Shown: positions 26,634 through 35,903, counted from the first letter of the stretch. The stretch: 64,000 nucleotides of DNA from Acidobacteriota bacterium (GCA_018268935.1 JAFDVS010000051.1:3535-67534), one strand, 5' to 3'. Notes: generated by a model not told the origin, from the letters alone. Made by a program: numbers and translations.

Positions 26634-29600
26634 CACCAATACATCCGCAACGCCAACTGCACCTGCCTCGGCCGGTTCGACTGGCTGCTGATCACCCCAA
26701 ACGTCGCTCCCCCGAATCCCCCATTCGGCAGCCCGAATACCGGAGTGTTCGTCGCGTTAAACATTTCCGCCCGGAATTGCAACCGTAACTTCTCCCGCAG
26801 CGGAAAAATCTTGAAAATCGACAAATCAATGTTGCTTGCGCGCGGACCCCGCACATCCGGCAGTGTGCGGCTCACGTTCCCATACGTATACACCGCCGGA
26901 GCCGAAAACGCCGCCGTATTGAGATACCCGTTCAACCGCGATTGCACCGGCCCGTCCATCGCCGAGCTAATCCCCGTGCTGTTCGGCCGCTGCGTCCCGC
27001 CCAGTGCCCGCGACGTATTCGGTGTGTTCGTAATCACCAGCGGCGGCCCGGTCTGCATCGACATCAACGCATTGATCTGCCAACCGCCCGCCACCGTATC
27101 CATCGCGCGCCCCCAGCCCGCGCCCAGCAGCCTGCCTCTCCCAATCGGCAACTCCCAGTTCACGCTGCTCGTAAACCGCTGTGCGATGTCCTCCTCTGTC
27201 AACGACCGGTCGGCCCGGCGGTTGTACGCATCCTGATGACCCGCCGCCGGCCCGATCGTCGCCGGCGAATCGCTGATATTCTTCGACGTCGTGTACGACG
27301 CCAGAAAACCCAGTCCCGCCGCGAACCGCCGTTCCGCTTTCACCGAGAAACCGTGATACGTCGATGCCGACGCCGCCGGATTGAATACCGTCAGATTGCC
27401 AAACTGCGGATACGGCCGCAGCAATTGTCCCCGCGCCACCTGCGCCGCCCGCAACGACCCAGGATTCGTAATCACCCCGAAAAATGGATTCGCCACCAGT
27501 TGCTGCAGCGCGTTGCCCAACTCCAGCGCGCTCGCCGGAAGTTGGTTGATCTGGAAACCCGCTCCATCCCCCAAATGAATCCCTCGCGATCCGCTGTAAG
27601 CCGTCTGCACCAGCATCGCCCCGAACTGCCGCTGAATGCTGAAATTCCATTGTTGGTTGTAAGGCAGCGGCGCACCCCTGTCAAACAGCCTCGTAATATC
27701 CTGCCCCAAAAACGACGACAGCCCCTGCGAATTCCCCACCGCCTGCGCAAATCCGTTCGGAAACGGATTATCCAAAAACGTCGTCGGACGCAACCCGTCC
27801 AAACTCCCCACCAGGTCCGTCGACGGTGCAAAGCCCAGCGACGCAATATTCCACCCCCCGGCGCCCACACTCCCTGATCCGAAAAACACCCCGTATCCGC
27901 CGCGCACCACCGTCGTGCTCGTCACTTGATACGCGAATCCGAACCGCGGCGCGAAGTTGTTGCCGTCCGTCGCAAAGTGCCGCCGCGGATTGCTCCCAAC
28001 CCCCGCAAATTGCAGCCCGCCTCGTATCTCGCCCAACCCCGCCACCTTGCCGCTCAGCGGCGACACAACGTTGTAATCGAACCAATCCAGCCGGTCTTTC
28101 GCCTCTTGCCGCGGCACTTCCAACTCGTAGCGCATGCCCAGGTTCAGCGTCAGCCGCTGCGTCACTTTCCAATCGTCCTGCACGTAAATCCCGTAATAAG
28201 GACTCGACGAACTCGAACTGATCAGCGTCCCGAACGCCCCGTCCGACGGCACTCCCAACAGCATCGAAGCATATCCGTCCCCCGCCGTTGCTCCGCCCGT
28301 CAACGCATTCGGCCCCTGCGTGAATCCCCGGCTGAAGTTATACGTGCCGCTCGCGTCGATCGCCCGGTCCTGCGGTACTTTCGAAAGCCGCAGATCCGCC
28401 CCGAACTTCACCGTGTGCCTGCTGCTGATCTTCGTCGCGTTCGCCTGGAAAGAGTGCGTCAGATAGCTGAACGCGTTGATCCCTTCGTTGTTCCCCAACA
28501 CCGTATATCCGGCCGCGTTGAACCGCGGAAACACCCGCAGCTTCGCCTCCTGCTGCACATAGTTCGGAAAGCCCAGACTCGTTAGGTCAAATCCGCGCGA
28601 TAGTTCGATGTTGTCGTGCGTCCGGTCCGTGAACCCGTACCGCAGGTTCAACAGAAACGTCGGCCGCAGCGTATAAACGTGATCCACCGCTACCGAGTGC
28701 ACATCCTGATCCAGCCCGATATAGCCTCGCGCCACGTTCCCGTAATAGTCCGGACTGCGCGAATCGTCCCGCGTCCGGTTGTATCGCACATACATGTTCT
28801 GCCGTTGCGTCAGTGCATGGTCCACTCGCACCCCGAAAATGTCGTGCGTCGTCGCATCCGTCCCGCTCAGCACGAGATTATTCACCGCCCCCGCCTGATT
28901 CGGATTCGGGAAAAATGCCGATGCCTTCGCCGCCACCGGATTGATCCGAGCTCCCGGAATCCGGTTTCCCGCAAACGGTTGCCGCGTCGGCGTTCCTGTC
29001 GTCACCGTAGTCAGCGGATCGTAAATCGTGATCAACTGGTCCCGCGCGTTCGTCAGCCGCGAAAAATCTCCACCTCGCATCTCTGCCGTCGGTACCGTCC
29101 GCACCGTGTTCGCCGCGCTCCGGTCACGCGTCGCCTGATAGTTCGCGAAGAAAAACGTGCGGTTCCGCCCGCTGTACAACTTCGGCAGAATCACCGGCCC
29201 GCCCAGCGTCCCTCCAAACTGGTTCCGCTTGAAACTCCCCAGCGCCACTCCGCCCCGGTTGGCGAAAAAGTTGTTCGCGTCCATCTTGCTGTTGCGGTGA
29301 AACTCGAAAAGACTCCCATGCCAGTCGTTCGACCCGGACTTGCTCACCATGTTGATCAGCCCGCCGCCCGTTCGCCCATACTCGGCCGAAAACACGCTCG
29401 TCTGCACCTTGAATTCCTGAATCGAATCCACCACCACTGGCGTCCCCAATATCCCGCGTCCCGGCCACACCCCAGGCGTTGTGTTCGGCGCACCGTCCAG
29501 CAGAATCTCGTTCTGACCCGGTCGTGATCCGTTCGCGCTGAACTGGTTCGCATTGTTGAACGTGTCCGGCGAGAAGTTCCGCCCCAACGACACGTTGTCG

Positions 29601-30070
29601 CTCAGGCTCAACAGCCCCAGCGCCGTGCGATTGTTCAGTGGCAGGTCCGTGAACTGCTTTGAGTCGATCACCTGACCCAGCGACGATGTGCTCGCCTCCA
29701 GCAGCGGCGCGGCGCTCGTCACATCAATCGCCTCGGAAACCGTGCCAACCTCCAGCACGAAGTCCAGCCTCGCCACCTGGTCCACATTCAATGTAATCCC
29801 TGTCCGCGCCACCGCCCGAAAACCTTCCTTCTCAATGCGGATCTGATACGTGCCCGGCGGCAGCAGAGCCGCCGTATAATAACCTGCGTCGCTCGTCGGG
29901 ATCCGCCGCGCAATCCCCGTCCCCGCGTTCGTCACCGTAACCACCGCGCCCGGCACAGTAGCCCCCGATGTGTCCGTCACCGATCCCGTCAGTGTCGCCG
30001 TCGTGGTTTGCGCATAAGCCGCCACCACAAAAATCACCAAATAGACAACGAATGAAAAATGTTTGTTCAT
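26633..30070 (-). CDS. Oar-like TonB-dependent receptor
   Basis: This 1145-residue receptor starts at the ATG at 30070 with a signal peptide ending VAAYAQ. It continues with a carboxypeptidase-regulatory domain (TLTGSVTDTSGATVPGAVVTV to DFVLEVG), a plug-like region (FTDLPLNNRTALGLL, EILLDGAPN, SAEYGRTGGGLINMVSKSGSN), and a barrel ending LALRMYW. It sits in the outer membrane and probably binds or imports a large ligand. AGGGA precedes the start. Its stop overlaps the start of the lipoprotein gene. A PEP-CTERM protein gene diverges from it, 98 bases between starts. Confidence 0.92.
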   Translation of the reverse strand: MNKHFSFVVYLVIFVVAAYAQTTTATLTGSVTDTSGATVPGAVVTVTNAGTGIARRIPTSDAGYYTAALLPPGTYQIRIEKEGFRAVARTGITLNVDQVARLDFVLEVGTVSEAIDVTSAAPLLEASTSSLGQVIDSKQFTDLPLNNRTALGLLSLSDNVSLGRNFSPDTFNNANQFSANGSRPGQNEILLDGAPNTTPGVWPGRGILGTPVVVDSIQEFKVQTSVFSAEYGRTGGGLINMVSKSGSNDWHGSLFEFHRNSKMDANNFFANRGGVALGSFKRNQFGGTLGGPVILPKLYSGRNRTFFFANYQATRDRSAANTVRTVPTAEMRGGDFSRLTNARDQLITIYDPLTTVTTGTPTRQPFAGNRIPGARINPVAAKASAFFPNPNQAGAVNNLVLSGTDATTHDIFGVRVDHALTQRQNMYVRYNRTRDDSRSPDYYGNVARGYIGLDQDVHSVAVDHVYTLRPTFLLNLRYGFTDRTHDNIELSRGFDLTSLGFPNYVQQEAKLRVFPRFNAAGYTVLGNNEGINAFSYLTHSFQANATKISSRHTVKFGADLRLSKVPQDRAIDASGTYNFSRGFTQGPNALTGGATAGDGYASMLLGVPSDGAFGTLISSSSSSPYYGIYVQDDWKVTQRLTLNLGMRYELEVPRQEAKDRLDWFDYNVVSPLSGKVAGLGEIRGGLQFAGVGSNPRRHFATDGNNFAPRFGFAYQVTSTTVVRGGYGVFFGSGSVGAGGWNIASLGFAPSTDLVGSLDGLRPTTFLDNPFPNGFAQAVGNSQGLSSFLGQDITRLFDRGAPLPYNQQWNFSIQRQFGAMLVQTAYSGSRGIHLGDGAGFQINQLPASALELGNALQQLVANPFFGVITNPGSLRAAQVARGQLLRPYPQFGNLTVFNPAASASTYHGFSVKAERRFAAGLGFLASYTTSKNISDSPATIGPAAGHQDAYNRRADRSLTEEDIAQRFTSSVNWELPIGRGRLLGAGWGRAMDTVAGGWQINALMSMQTGPPLVITNTPNTSRALGGTQRPNSTGISSAMDGPVQSRLNGYLNTAAFSAPAVYTYGNVSRTLPDVRGPRASNIDLSIFKIFPLREKLRLQFRAEMFNATNTPVFGLPNGGFGGATFGVISSQSNRPRQVQLALRMYW

Positions 30071-30168
30071 AAATAGATCCCTGCACAAGCTGCCGTCATT
30101 ATAGTCCTCCCCGCACTGCCATGCGAACGAACGTGACCCCATTTCCCCCGCCGTTACGCATCACTAGT

Positions 30169-30795
30169 ATGCCGTCCACCAAGAAACGCCTCCTCCCCCT
30201 GCTGGCGCTCGCTTCCGCCTGCCACGCCGGCATCCTCTACGACAACATTTACCCCGCCGATGCCTATTGGCCAAGCTCTGCCCGGCCCACGTACCAAAAC
30301 ACCGCCGAAATCGCGAGCCGGTTCACAATCACGCAAACCTCGCTGATGACGGGTTTCGAAGCTGTTCTCGAACCGCTCGATTCCGTCCCCTGCTGTAGCC
30401 CGCTCGGCAACCCCCGTACCTTCACCGTCACCGTCTACGAGGGAAACGCGGGCATCGGAGCCGCTCTAGGCTCAGTTACGGTATCTCAAGTACTCGGTAG
30501 CACGTGGCCGGTTCCGATTACTACCGTATCCTTCCCGGATCTCCTCCTCACGCCAGGCGCCTATTACATCGGCATCAGCAACCCCGGCATAGACATGGGC
30601 TGGTACTTGAGCACTCACTCCGGCCTGCTCGCCTATTCGGTGCTGCGTGTGGACACCGGCGTCTGGGATACCGTCCCCGCCGATCGCTTCTACACCACAC
30701 GCATCCTCGGAGACCCCGTCCCCGAACCAGCGACTGCATCTTTATTCGCTTTCGCTCTCGCGGCAGCAGCCACGCTCTATCACCGCCGCCGTTGA
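30169..30795 (+). CDS. PEP-CTERM surface protein
   Basis: The 208-residue protein has a signal peptide (MPSTKKRLLPLLALASACHA), a beta-rich body with tyrosine- and threonine-containing strands (LTPGAYYIGISNPGIDMGWYL), and a C-terminal sorting signal: VPEPAT, a hydrophobic helix and a basic tail YHRRR. It should be exported, then processed by an exosortase and placed at the cell surface or in an extracellular matrix. The ATG at 30169 is chosen for the signal peptide. The end overlaps the convergent tetR gene by 16 bases. No standard PEP-CTERM exosortase is in the window; the exosortase E at 13-14 kb is of a different class. Confidence 0.85.
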   Translation: MPSTKKRLLPLLALASACHAGILYDNIYPADAYWPSSARPTYQNTAEIASRFTITQTSLMTGFEAVLEPLDSVPCCSPLGNPRTFTVTVYEGNAGIGAALGSVTVSQVLGSTWPVPITTVSFPDLLLTPGAYYIGISNPGIDMGWYLSTHSGLLAYSVLRVDTGVWDTVPADRFYTTRILGDPVPEPATASLFAFALAAAATLYHRRR

Positions 30796-31388
30796 GCCAC
30801 CCCACCCCATACAATCCCCACCATCTCCCGCGCAAACCCCGCCGGTATCCGCCCACTCGCCAGATACCGCGCATAAAACCCGCCCACTAGCATCTGCACC
30901 GCCGCATCCACATCCGCGTCCTCCCGCAACTCCCCGCGCGCCGCCGCACGGTGCAATATCCCCCGCAGGATCGCCCGCCGCGGCCCCACAATCCGCTCCC
31001 GGAACAGCCGCAGCAACTCCGGAGTGTGCCCCTCCTCCGCCAGCACCGTCCCAATCAACGACATCCCGTTTGGCCGCAACAGCGATCGCGAAAAATTCTC
31101 CAGCGCCGCCACCAGATCCCCCACCGTCGACCCCGTATCCACCTTCGGCTCCGCCACCTGCATCGTTCGCAACGCCGCCGTCGCCAGATCCGCCTTCGAA
31201 CTCCACCGCCGGTAGATCGTCGGCTTGCTTACCCCCGCCTCCGCCGCCACCGTGTCCAGAGACATCCGGCTGTATCCATCCGCGCTCAACAGCCGCAACG
31301 CCACTTCCAGAATCCGTTCCTCCGTCTCCGGATCCCGTGGCCGCCCCGGCGCCCGCTCCTCTTCTTTTTTCTGCATCCCGTACCCCAT
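30780..31388 (-). CDS. TetR-family transcriptional regulator
   Basis: This 202-residue regulator has an N-terminal TetR helix-turn-helix (ILEVALRLLSADGYSRMSLDTVAAEAGVSKPTIYRRWSSKADL, about 26-68) and a helical ligand-binding C-terminal domain. The YRRW and GRPR features place it with the acrR/TetR_C-type repressors. It diverges from the pfpI-like gene, and a 17-base near-perfect palindrome lies between them, so it probably represses both itself and the divergent pair. The ATG at 31376 is a possible alternative start. Its end overlaps the PEP-CTERM gene. Confidence 0.88.
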   Translation of the reverse strand: MGYGMQKKEEERAPGRPRDPETEERILEVALRLLSADGYSRMSLDTVAAEAGVSKPTIYRRWSSKADLATAALRTMQVAEPKVDTGSTVGDLVAALENFSRSLLRPNGMSLIGTVLAEEGHTPELLRLFRERIVGPRRAILRGILHRAAARGELREDADVDAAVQMLVGGFYARYLASGRIPAGFAREMVGIVWGGVAQRRR

Positions 31389-31389
31389 C

Positions 31390-31429
31390 TTGACAATCAG
31401 TATAGATACGATACAGTATCGTAATTATA
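31390..31429. promoter_or_regulatory. Divergent promoter and TetR operator
   Basis: A palindrome TACGATAC-A-GTATCGTA occupies 31407-31423. On the + strand TTGACA (31390-31395) and TACAGT (31412-31417), 16 bases apart, form a promoter whose -10 lies inside the palindrome. On the minus strand TATAAT is read at 31429-31424. The arrangement fits a TetR dimer blocking transcription both ways. The pfpI ATG at 31433 follows within about nine bases of the expected transcript start, without a Shine-Dalgarno sequence. Confidence 0.7.
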
Positions 31430-31432
31430 CAC

Positions 31433-32170
31433 ATGAGCACCAAACACATCGCCTTAGTCCTCTCCAACCCCGCCGTCTCCTCCACCACCGGCTGGCCCGT
31501 CGGCTTCTGGTGGAGCGAACTCACACACCCCTTCCACGAGTTCCGCGAAGCCGGCTACGAAGTCACACTCTTCAGCCCCAACGGCGGCCCCTGCGTCCCA
31601 GACGCCATGAGCGACCCCCGCGATCCCAGCGGCTACTCCGCCAACGACATCCTCACCCTCGGCTTTCTCTCCACACCCAAACTCGCCGCCCTCGTCGAAA
31701 ACACAACTCCCATCGCCAACCTCGACCACGATAAATTCCACGCCATCGTCGTCGCCGGAGGCCAGGCCCCCATGTTCACCTTCGAACACGCCACCAGCCT
31801 CCACCAAACCTTCGCCCGCTTCTACGAGACCGGCAAAATCGCCGCCGCCCTCTGCCACGGCGTTGCCATCCTCCGCTACGCCCGCACCTCCATCGGCGAC
31901 CTCATCGCCAAAGGCAAAACCATCACCGGCTTCGCCAACGCCGAAGAAGATTACGCCGACCACGCCGTCTGGAACATGGGCCTCCTCCCCCGTGACAAAC
32001 ACGTCATGCCCTGGCGCATCGAAGACGAAATGAAACTCGCCGGCGCCAACTTCATCCAGGCCGGCGCCTGGCGCCCCTTCGCCATCCGCGACGGCAACCT
32101 CATCACCGGCCAGCAAAATTTTTCCGGCGCCGCCACCGCGCGCGCCATCATCCAATCCCTCGGAGCATAA
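31433..32170 (+). CDS. DJ-1/PfpI (Hsp31-like) family protein
   Basis: The 245-residue protein belongs to the type 1 glutamine amidotransferase-like DJ-1/PfpI superfamily, Hsp31/glyoxalase III-like branch. The nucleophile elbow is ALCHGVA (the Cys), preceded by VVAGGQAPMF, and the N-terminal LVLSNPA...GFWWSELTHPFHEF segment is typical. Such proteins detoxify methylglyoxal or repair glycated molecules. It is the first gene behind the TetR operator and is followed after five bases by a reductase gene, so the two are probably induced together by an electrophile or redox signal. That signal is inferred. Confidence 0.85.
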   Translation: MSTKHIALVLSNPAVSSTTGWPVGFWWSELTHPFHEFREAGYEVTLFSPNGGPCVPDAMSDPRDPSGYSANDILTLGFLSTPKLAALVENTTPIANLDHDKFHAIVVAGGQAPMFTFEHATSLHQTFARFYETGKIAAALCHGVAILRYARTSIGDLIAKGKTITGFANAEEDYADHAVWNMGLLPRDKHVMPWRIEDEMKLAGANFIQAGAWRPFAIRDGNLITGQQNFSGAATARAIIQSLGA

Positions 32171-32175
32171 TCCTC

Positions 32176-32811
32176 ATGAACATCGCATTCCTCGGTTACG
32201 GCAACGTCGGCGCACCGCTCGCCGATCATCTCCAACGCGCGGGCCACAACGTCACCCTCGCCGCCCACGACCCCCACTCCGCCAGCGTCCTTAAGGCGCA
32301 AGCCCGCAACCCCAACCTCAAACCACTCGACCCCCAAACCGCGGTCGCCCAATCCGAAATCGTCTTCCTCGCCACCCCCTTCAACGCCAATGCGGATGCC
32401 ATCGCCTCCGTCGCCCAACAACTCCCCGGCAAGATCATCGTCGATTGCACCAACCCCGTCGGCCCCGGCCTCACTCACGGACTCAACAACACCCAATCCG
32501 GCTCACAAGCCCTCCAGAGCCTCGCCCCGCAATCCCACATCGTAAAAGCCTTCACCATCTACGGCTACGAAAATTTCGAAAACTCCGCCTACCCCAACTA
32601 CAACGTCAAACCCGTCATGATGCTCTGCGGCAACAACGCCGCAGCCAAACAAGCCGTCTCCCAACTCACCGCCGATCTCGGCTGGGAACCCCTCGACGTC
32701 GGTGGCCTCGAACAGGCCCTCCACCTCGAACACATGACACTCCTCTGGATCCGCATGGTCCGCATCCACGGAGCGTCACCGAACATCGTCTGGGCCGCCC
32801 TCCGCCGCTAA
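32176..32811 (+). CDS. NAD(P)-binding reductase, F420-dependent NADP reductase-like
   Basis: The 211-residue protein opens with a Rossmann dinucleotide motif (IAFLGYGNVGAPLADHL), has EIVFLATPF and IIVDCTNPVG in the expected places, and a small C-terminal helical part. It resembles the NADPH:F420 oxidoreductase-like family found in many bacteria that lack F420, where these proteins are probably NADPH-dependent reductases. It is coupled to the PfpI-like gene and under the same TetR operator. The 3' end overlaps the convergent kinase gene by four bases. Confidence 0.82.
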   Translation: MNIAFLGYGNVGAPLADHLQRAGHNVTLAAHDPHSASVLKAQARNPNLKPLDPQTAVAQSEIVFLATPFNANADAIASVAQQLPGKIIVDCTNPVGPGLTHGLNNTQSGSQALQSLAPQSHIVKAFTIYGYENFENSAYPNYNVKPVMMLCGNNAAAKQAVSQLTADLGWEPLDVGGLEQALHLEHMTLLWIRMVRIHGASPNIVWAALRR

Positions 32812-34484
32812 TCCATCTCGAACCGGAAGTCCCCAAACACTCCTTCGCCCATCGCCGATTCGTACGCGCCAAACCCGATCCCCACCCCGGGACTCTCCAG
32901 ATACTCGTGAGTCCCGCGGTAACCCTCCACCAGCACAACCCCATCCGCCGACAACCGCGCCGTCCCGCTCCCGGGATCAAACACCATCTCGAACCGCGTC
33001 ATCCGATCCTTCGCAAACTGCGCCGCCTTCCGCTTGCCCGTAATCGAGGGCCGGTATGTCTCCGTCAAAAACACATACGAATCACCGCGATCCGGCGCCA
33101 CCGCCGTTGCCACGAATCGCACCCCCACTTCCGCGAAGCACACGCCGAAATTCGAATCCCCATGCACCGGAAGAATATCCGCCACAATCCGCCATCGCCT
33201 CGCCAAACCAAAGCGCTTTACCCGCCCAGCTAACGGATAAACATACGACCCCTGATCCCGGCTCACCAATCGGTTCCCCATCACCTTCGTTCGCGTCGCA
33301 TCGAACACCGTCACATCCGTATCTACCGTGCCCATCAATCGCCATCCCACGTCCCGATACGTTTGCCCCGCCTGATATTCCACACGCCGCTCTTCCGCCG
33401 ACAGCGGACGCCGGTCATACGCCACCCATCCCGCCACCGGACCCACAACCCCCGCCGCCATCAACAACCACCGCCGCGACGGACGCCATCCCCGCGGCTC
33501 GCGAATCTCCGCCGCCGCCCCGCGCGCAAACTCACCCACCTCCGGCCGCTTCGCCGCTTCCGCCCGCAGTCCCTTCCCCAACACCTCCCGCAAACCAAAC
33601 GCGACATCCGGCCCAAACGAACCCCCGCCGAACTTCCGCTGCTCTTCATACAACGCCACCGGAGTCTCGCCCGCAAACAGCGCCCGCCCCGTCACCATCT
33701 CATATACAATCAGCGCCAGCGCATACACGTCGCTCGCCTTTACCGGCTTGCCCAGCAACTGCTCCGGAGCCATATACCGCGTCGTCCCGAAGAATTTCGT
33801 CGTCGTCCCCGCGCCCGTCTCCCCATCCGCAAACAACGAAATCCCAAAATCAATCAGCACCGCCCGCACCCCACCATCGCCCCGCCTTTGCACCATCACA
33901 TTCTCCGGCTTGATGTCCCGGTGAATCACACTCTCCGCATGCGCCGCCGCAATCGCTTCCCCCAATTGCTCCACAATCGCCGCTGCCTCTTCACGCCCCA
34001 CCGGCCCACGCTCCAACACCGCCCGCAGCGACTCCCCTTCCACGAATGGCATCACAAAAAACGGAGTCCCCTCCGCCGTCTTGCCCGCACCCAACATCGA
34101 CACAATCCCCGGATGCCGCAGCCGCCGTAATATCTCCACCTCCGCCAGAAATCGCCGGTGCAGATCCTCCCGGTACCACTCCCAATGCAGCGGCATCTTC
34201 ACCACCACGCTCTCCCCCGTCTCCAGATCCTGGCTCAACCATGCCTCGCCGCTTCCACCCGTGCCGAGCAACCGCATCAGCTCATAGCGTTCCCCCACCA
34301 CTCGCCGCCTCTGCGTCGCTGTGCCCCCATGATTCCTCTCCGCTTCAAGATGCGCCGCCCGCAGCCGCCGCACCTCCGCCTGAATCGTCTCCGTCTCGTT
34401 TCGCAAAATCTCTGCTTCACGCGAAGGTTCCTCCAGCACATCGCCCAGCAACTCCGTCACCCGAGCCCATTGCTCCGCGTTCAA
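32808..34484 (-). CDS. Membrane Ser/Thr protein kinase with extracytoplasmic C-terminal domain
   Basis: This 558-residue protein is a Hanks-type kinase: glycine loop GTGGSGEAW (74-82), catalytic lysine K96, HRDIKPEN with D190, DFG at 212-214 and APE-like MAPEQ. A membrane helix lies at about 339-355. The C-terminal 200 residues form a beta-rich domain (VGWRLMGTVDTDVTVFDATR through FGDFRFEMD) that would face the periplasm and resembles a lectin/LamG-like sandwich. An N-terminal helical segment of 65 residues matches those of sigma-factor-linked kinases. Its ATG overlaps the stop of the ECF sigma gene by four bases. Confidence 0.88.
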   Translation of the reverse strand: MNAEQWARVTELLGDVLEEPSREAEILRNETETIQAEVRRLRAAHLEAERNHGGTATQRRRVVGERYELMRLLGTGGSGEAWLSQDLETGESVVVKMPLHWEWYREDLHRRFLAEVEILRRLRHPGIVSMLGAGKTAEGTPFFVMPFVEGESLRAVLERGPVGREEAAAIVEQLGEAIAAAHAESVIHRDIKPENVMVQRRGDGGVRAVLIDFGISLFADGETGAGTTTKFFGTTRYMAPEQLLGKPVKASDVYALALIVYEMVTGRALFAGETPVALYEEQRKFGGGSFGPDVAFGLREVLGKGLRAEAAKRPEVGEFARGAAAEIREPRGWRPSRRWLLMAAGVVGPVAGWVAYDRRPLSAEERRVEYQAGQTYRDVGWRLMGTVDTDVTVFDATRTKVMGNRLVSRDQGSYVYPLAGRVKRFGLARRWRIVADILPVHGDSNFGVCFAEVGVRFVATAVAPDRGDSYVFLTETYRPSITGKRKAAQFAKDRMTRFEMVFDPGSGTARLSADGVVLVEGYRGTHEYLESPGVGIGFGAYESAMGEGVFGDFRFEMD

Positions 34485-35071
34485 ACCCCACCCCCGCCGC
34501 TCAACTCCGAATACAAAAACGCGCGAGCCGCAATCCAGTCCCGCCGCACCGTCCGCTCGCTCATCTCCAGCATCGCCGCAATTTCATCCAACTCGAACCC
34601 GCCGAAGAATCGCAGTTCCACGATATTCGCCTGCCTCGAACTGAACCGTGATAACCTCTCCAGGGCCAGCCGCAATTCCACCATCGGAGCCATGCTCCGC
34701 TCCTGCGGCGTATTCGCCGACCCCAAATCCGCCAAGCCCACACTCTTGTCTCCAGGTGGCCGCTTCGCCGCCTTCTTCGCACGGTGCCGGTCGATGACAA
34801 TGGCCCGCATCGCCGCCGCCGCGTACGCGTAAAAATGTCCCCGTCCTTCCCACTTCCGCCCCCCGTCGCGAAGCAGCCTTACATAAAACTCGTTCACCAA
34901 CTCCGACGGCTCAATCGTCTGTGTCCTCCCCGCCGCCGCAAACTGCGTCAATACCGACACCGCCAGCCGCTGCAGTTCGCGATCCACCAGCGGAGCCAAT
35001 CGGCTCCATCGTGTCGCCCCAGGCCCCAACGGCCGGTTTAAATGATCGGTGATGGACTCAGTCAACAGCAA
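34481..35071 (-). CDS. ECF sigma factor of the kinase-linked type
   Basis: This sigma-70-family protein of about 196 residues has region 2 (ELVNEFYVRLLRDGGRKWEGRGHFYAYAAAAMRAIVIDRHRAKKAAKR) and region 4 (LSRFSSRQANIVELRFFGGFELDEIAAMLEMSERTVRRDWIAARAFL). It belongs to the acidobacterial/planctomycete group commonly found beside Ser/Thr kinases. I place the start at the TTG at 35071, nine bases after GGAGG; a TTG at 35065 is possible, and a longer reading to 35161 lacks family similarity. The kinase gene follows with a four-base ATGA overlap. Activation by phosphorylation rather than an anti-sigma factor is inferred; no anti-sigma gene is near. Confidence 0.85.
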   Translation of the reverse strand: MLLTESITDHLNRPLGPGATRWSRLAPLVDRELQRLAVSVLTQFAAAGRTQTIEPSELVNEFYVRLLRDGGRKWEGRGHFYAYAAAAMRAIVIDRHRAKKAAKRPPGDKSVGLADLGSANTPQERSMAPMVELRLALERLSRFSSRQANIVELRFFGGFELDEIAAMLEMSERTVRRDWIAARAFLYSELSGGGGV

Positions 35072-35261
35072 CAGTATAATCCTCCCCACGTTTCTTGCAG
35101 CCGCAATCGGACACCACCCAAGCGAAATTTCACAAAATATTCTCTGTCCGCCCAATCGCAAATTTTACGTAAGGGACGCCCCCCCTCCCTCCCTTACCAG
35201 TACTTTTCCGCTGTCCGCCGGCTCACAGAATTCCCGTGTGTAGGGATAGAGGAGCCTTTTC

Positions 35262-35903
35262 ATGTCTCTATATCGGATATCAATCTTCGCGGCCTTTGCC
35301 GCCTTATCGTCGGTGGCCTTCGCCACCCCGGTGGACAACGATCTCTGGGAGTACACCAATTCCGGGTTCAGCATTGTTTCCCTCTCTTCTCCCACCATCT
35401 GCGGCGACATTCGGAATGCTTTCGGCGCCGCGCTCGCCGGTGCTACGGATGCCACTACTTCCTGTTCCGCCGAAAATGCAGCCGGCGTCGTCGTCCTCCA
35501 TGACACCGGCTTCGCGGATACGGTCGTGGAATGGAACAGCGCCCTCAGCAATCTCACCAGCTTCGAACTCAACATCGCGCCCGACAGTCCCGTGAACCGC
35601 ACGCTCGATCGCCTCAGACTCGCCTATTGGAATGGCTCCACCTACGTCCAATTCTTCGACAGCGGCTCAGGGGCCTATCCCTACGGCACCAATAGCTTCC
35701 CCGTCACCCTCGGCTCATCCGTTCAGTCCAGCCGCTGGCAGGCCACTTTCACCAACGGCGGCGGCTCCTTCCCCGGTGCGCGCATCTGGGAACTCGACGG
35801 CTTCGGCTCCCTCGTCGACACCTCCGGGGTCCCAGAGCCCTCCTCCATTGGATTCATGGCGCTCGGACTCAGCACACTCCTCCTGCGCTTCCGTCGCTCC
35901 TAA
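35262..35903 (+). CDS. PEP-CTERM surface protein
   Basis: The 213-residue protein has a signal peptide (MSLYRISIFAAFAALSSVAFA), a beta-rich body with two cysteines likely forming a disulfide (TICGDI, TTSCSAE), and a C-terminal sorting signal: VPEPSS, a hydrophobic helix and RFRRS. It should be exported and processed by an exosortase not present in this window. The ATG is preceded by GAGGAG. It diverges from the ECF sigma-kinase operon with 190 bases between, so it could be a target of that system; this is only suggested by position. Confidence 0.87.
   Translation: MSLYRISIFAAFAALSSVAFATPVDNDLWEYTNSGFSIVSLSSPTICGDIRNAFGAALAGATDATTSCSAENAAGVVVLHDTGFADTVVEWNSALSNLTSFELNIAPDSPVNRTLDRLRLAYWNGSTYVQFFDSGSGAYPYGTNSFPVTLGSSVQSSRWQATFTNGGGSFPGARIWELDGFGSLVDTSGVPEPSSIGFMALGLSTLLLRFRRS

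Noticed and set aside
30169-35903. The two VPEP proteins as substrates of the exosortase E at 13-14 kb
   Set aside because: Their signals are of the standard PEP-CTERM class (VPEPAT, VPEPSS), which uses other exosortase types. Exosortase E pairs with VPEID-like tails.
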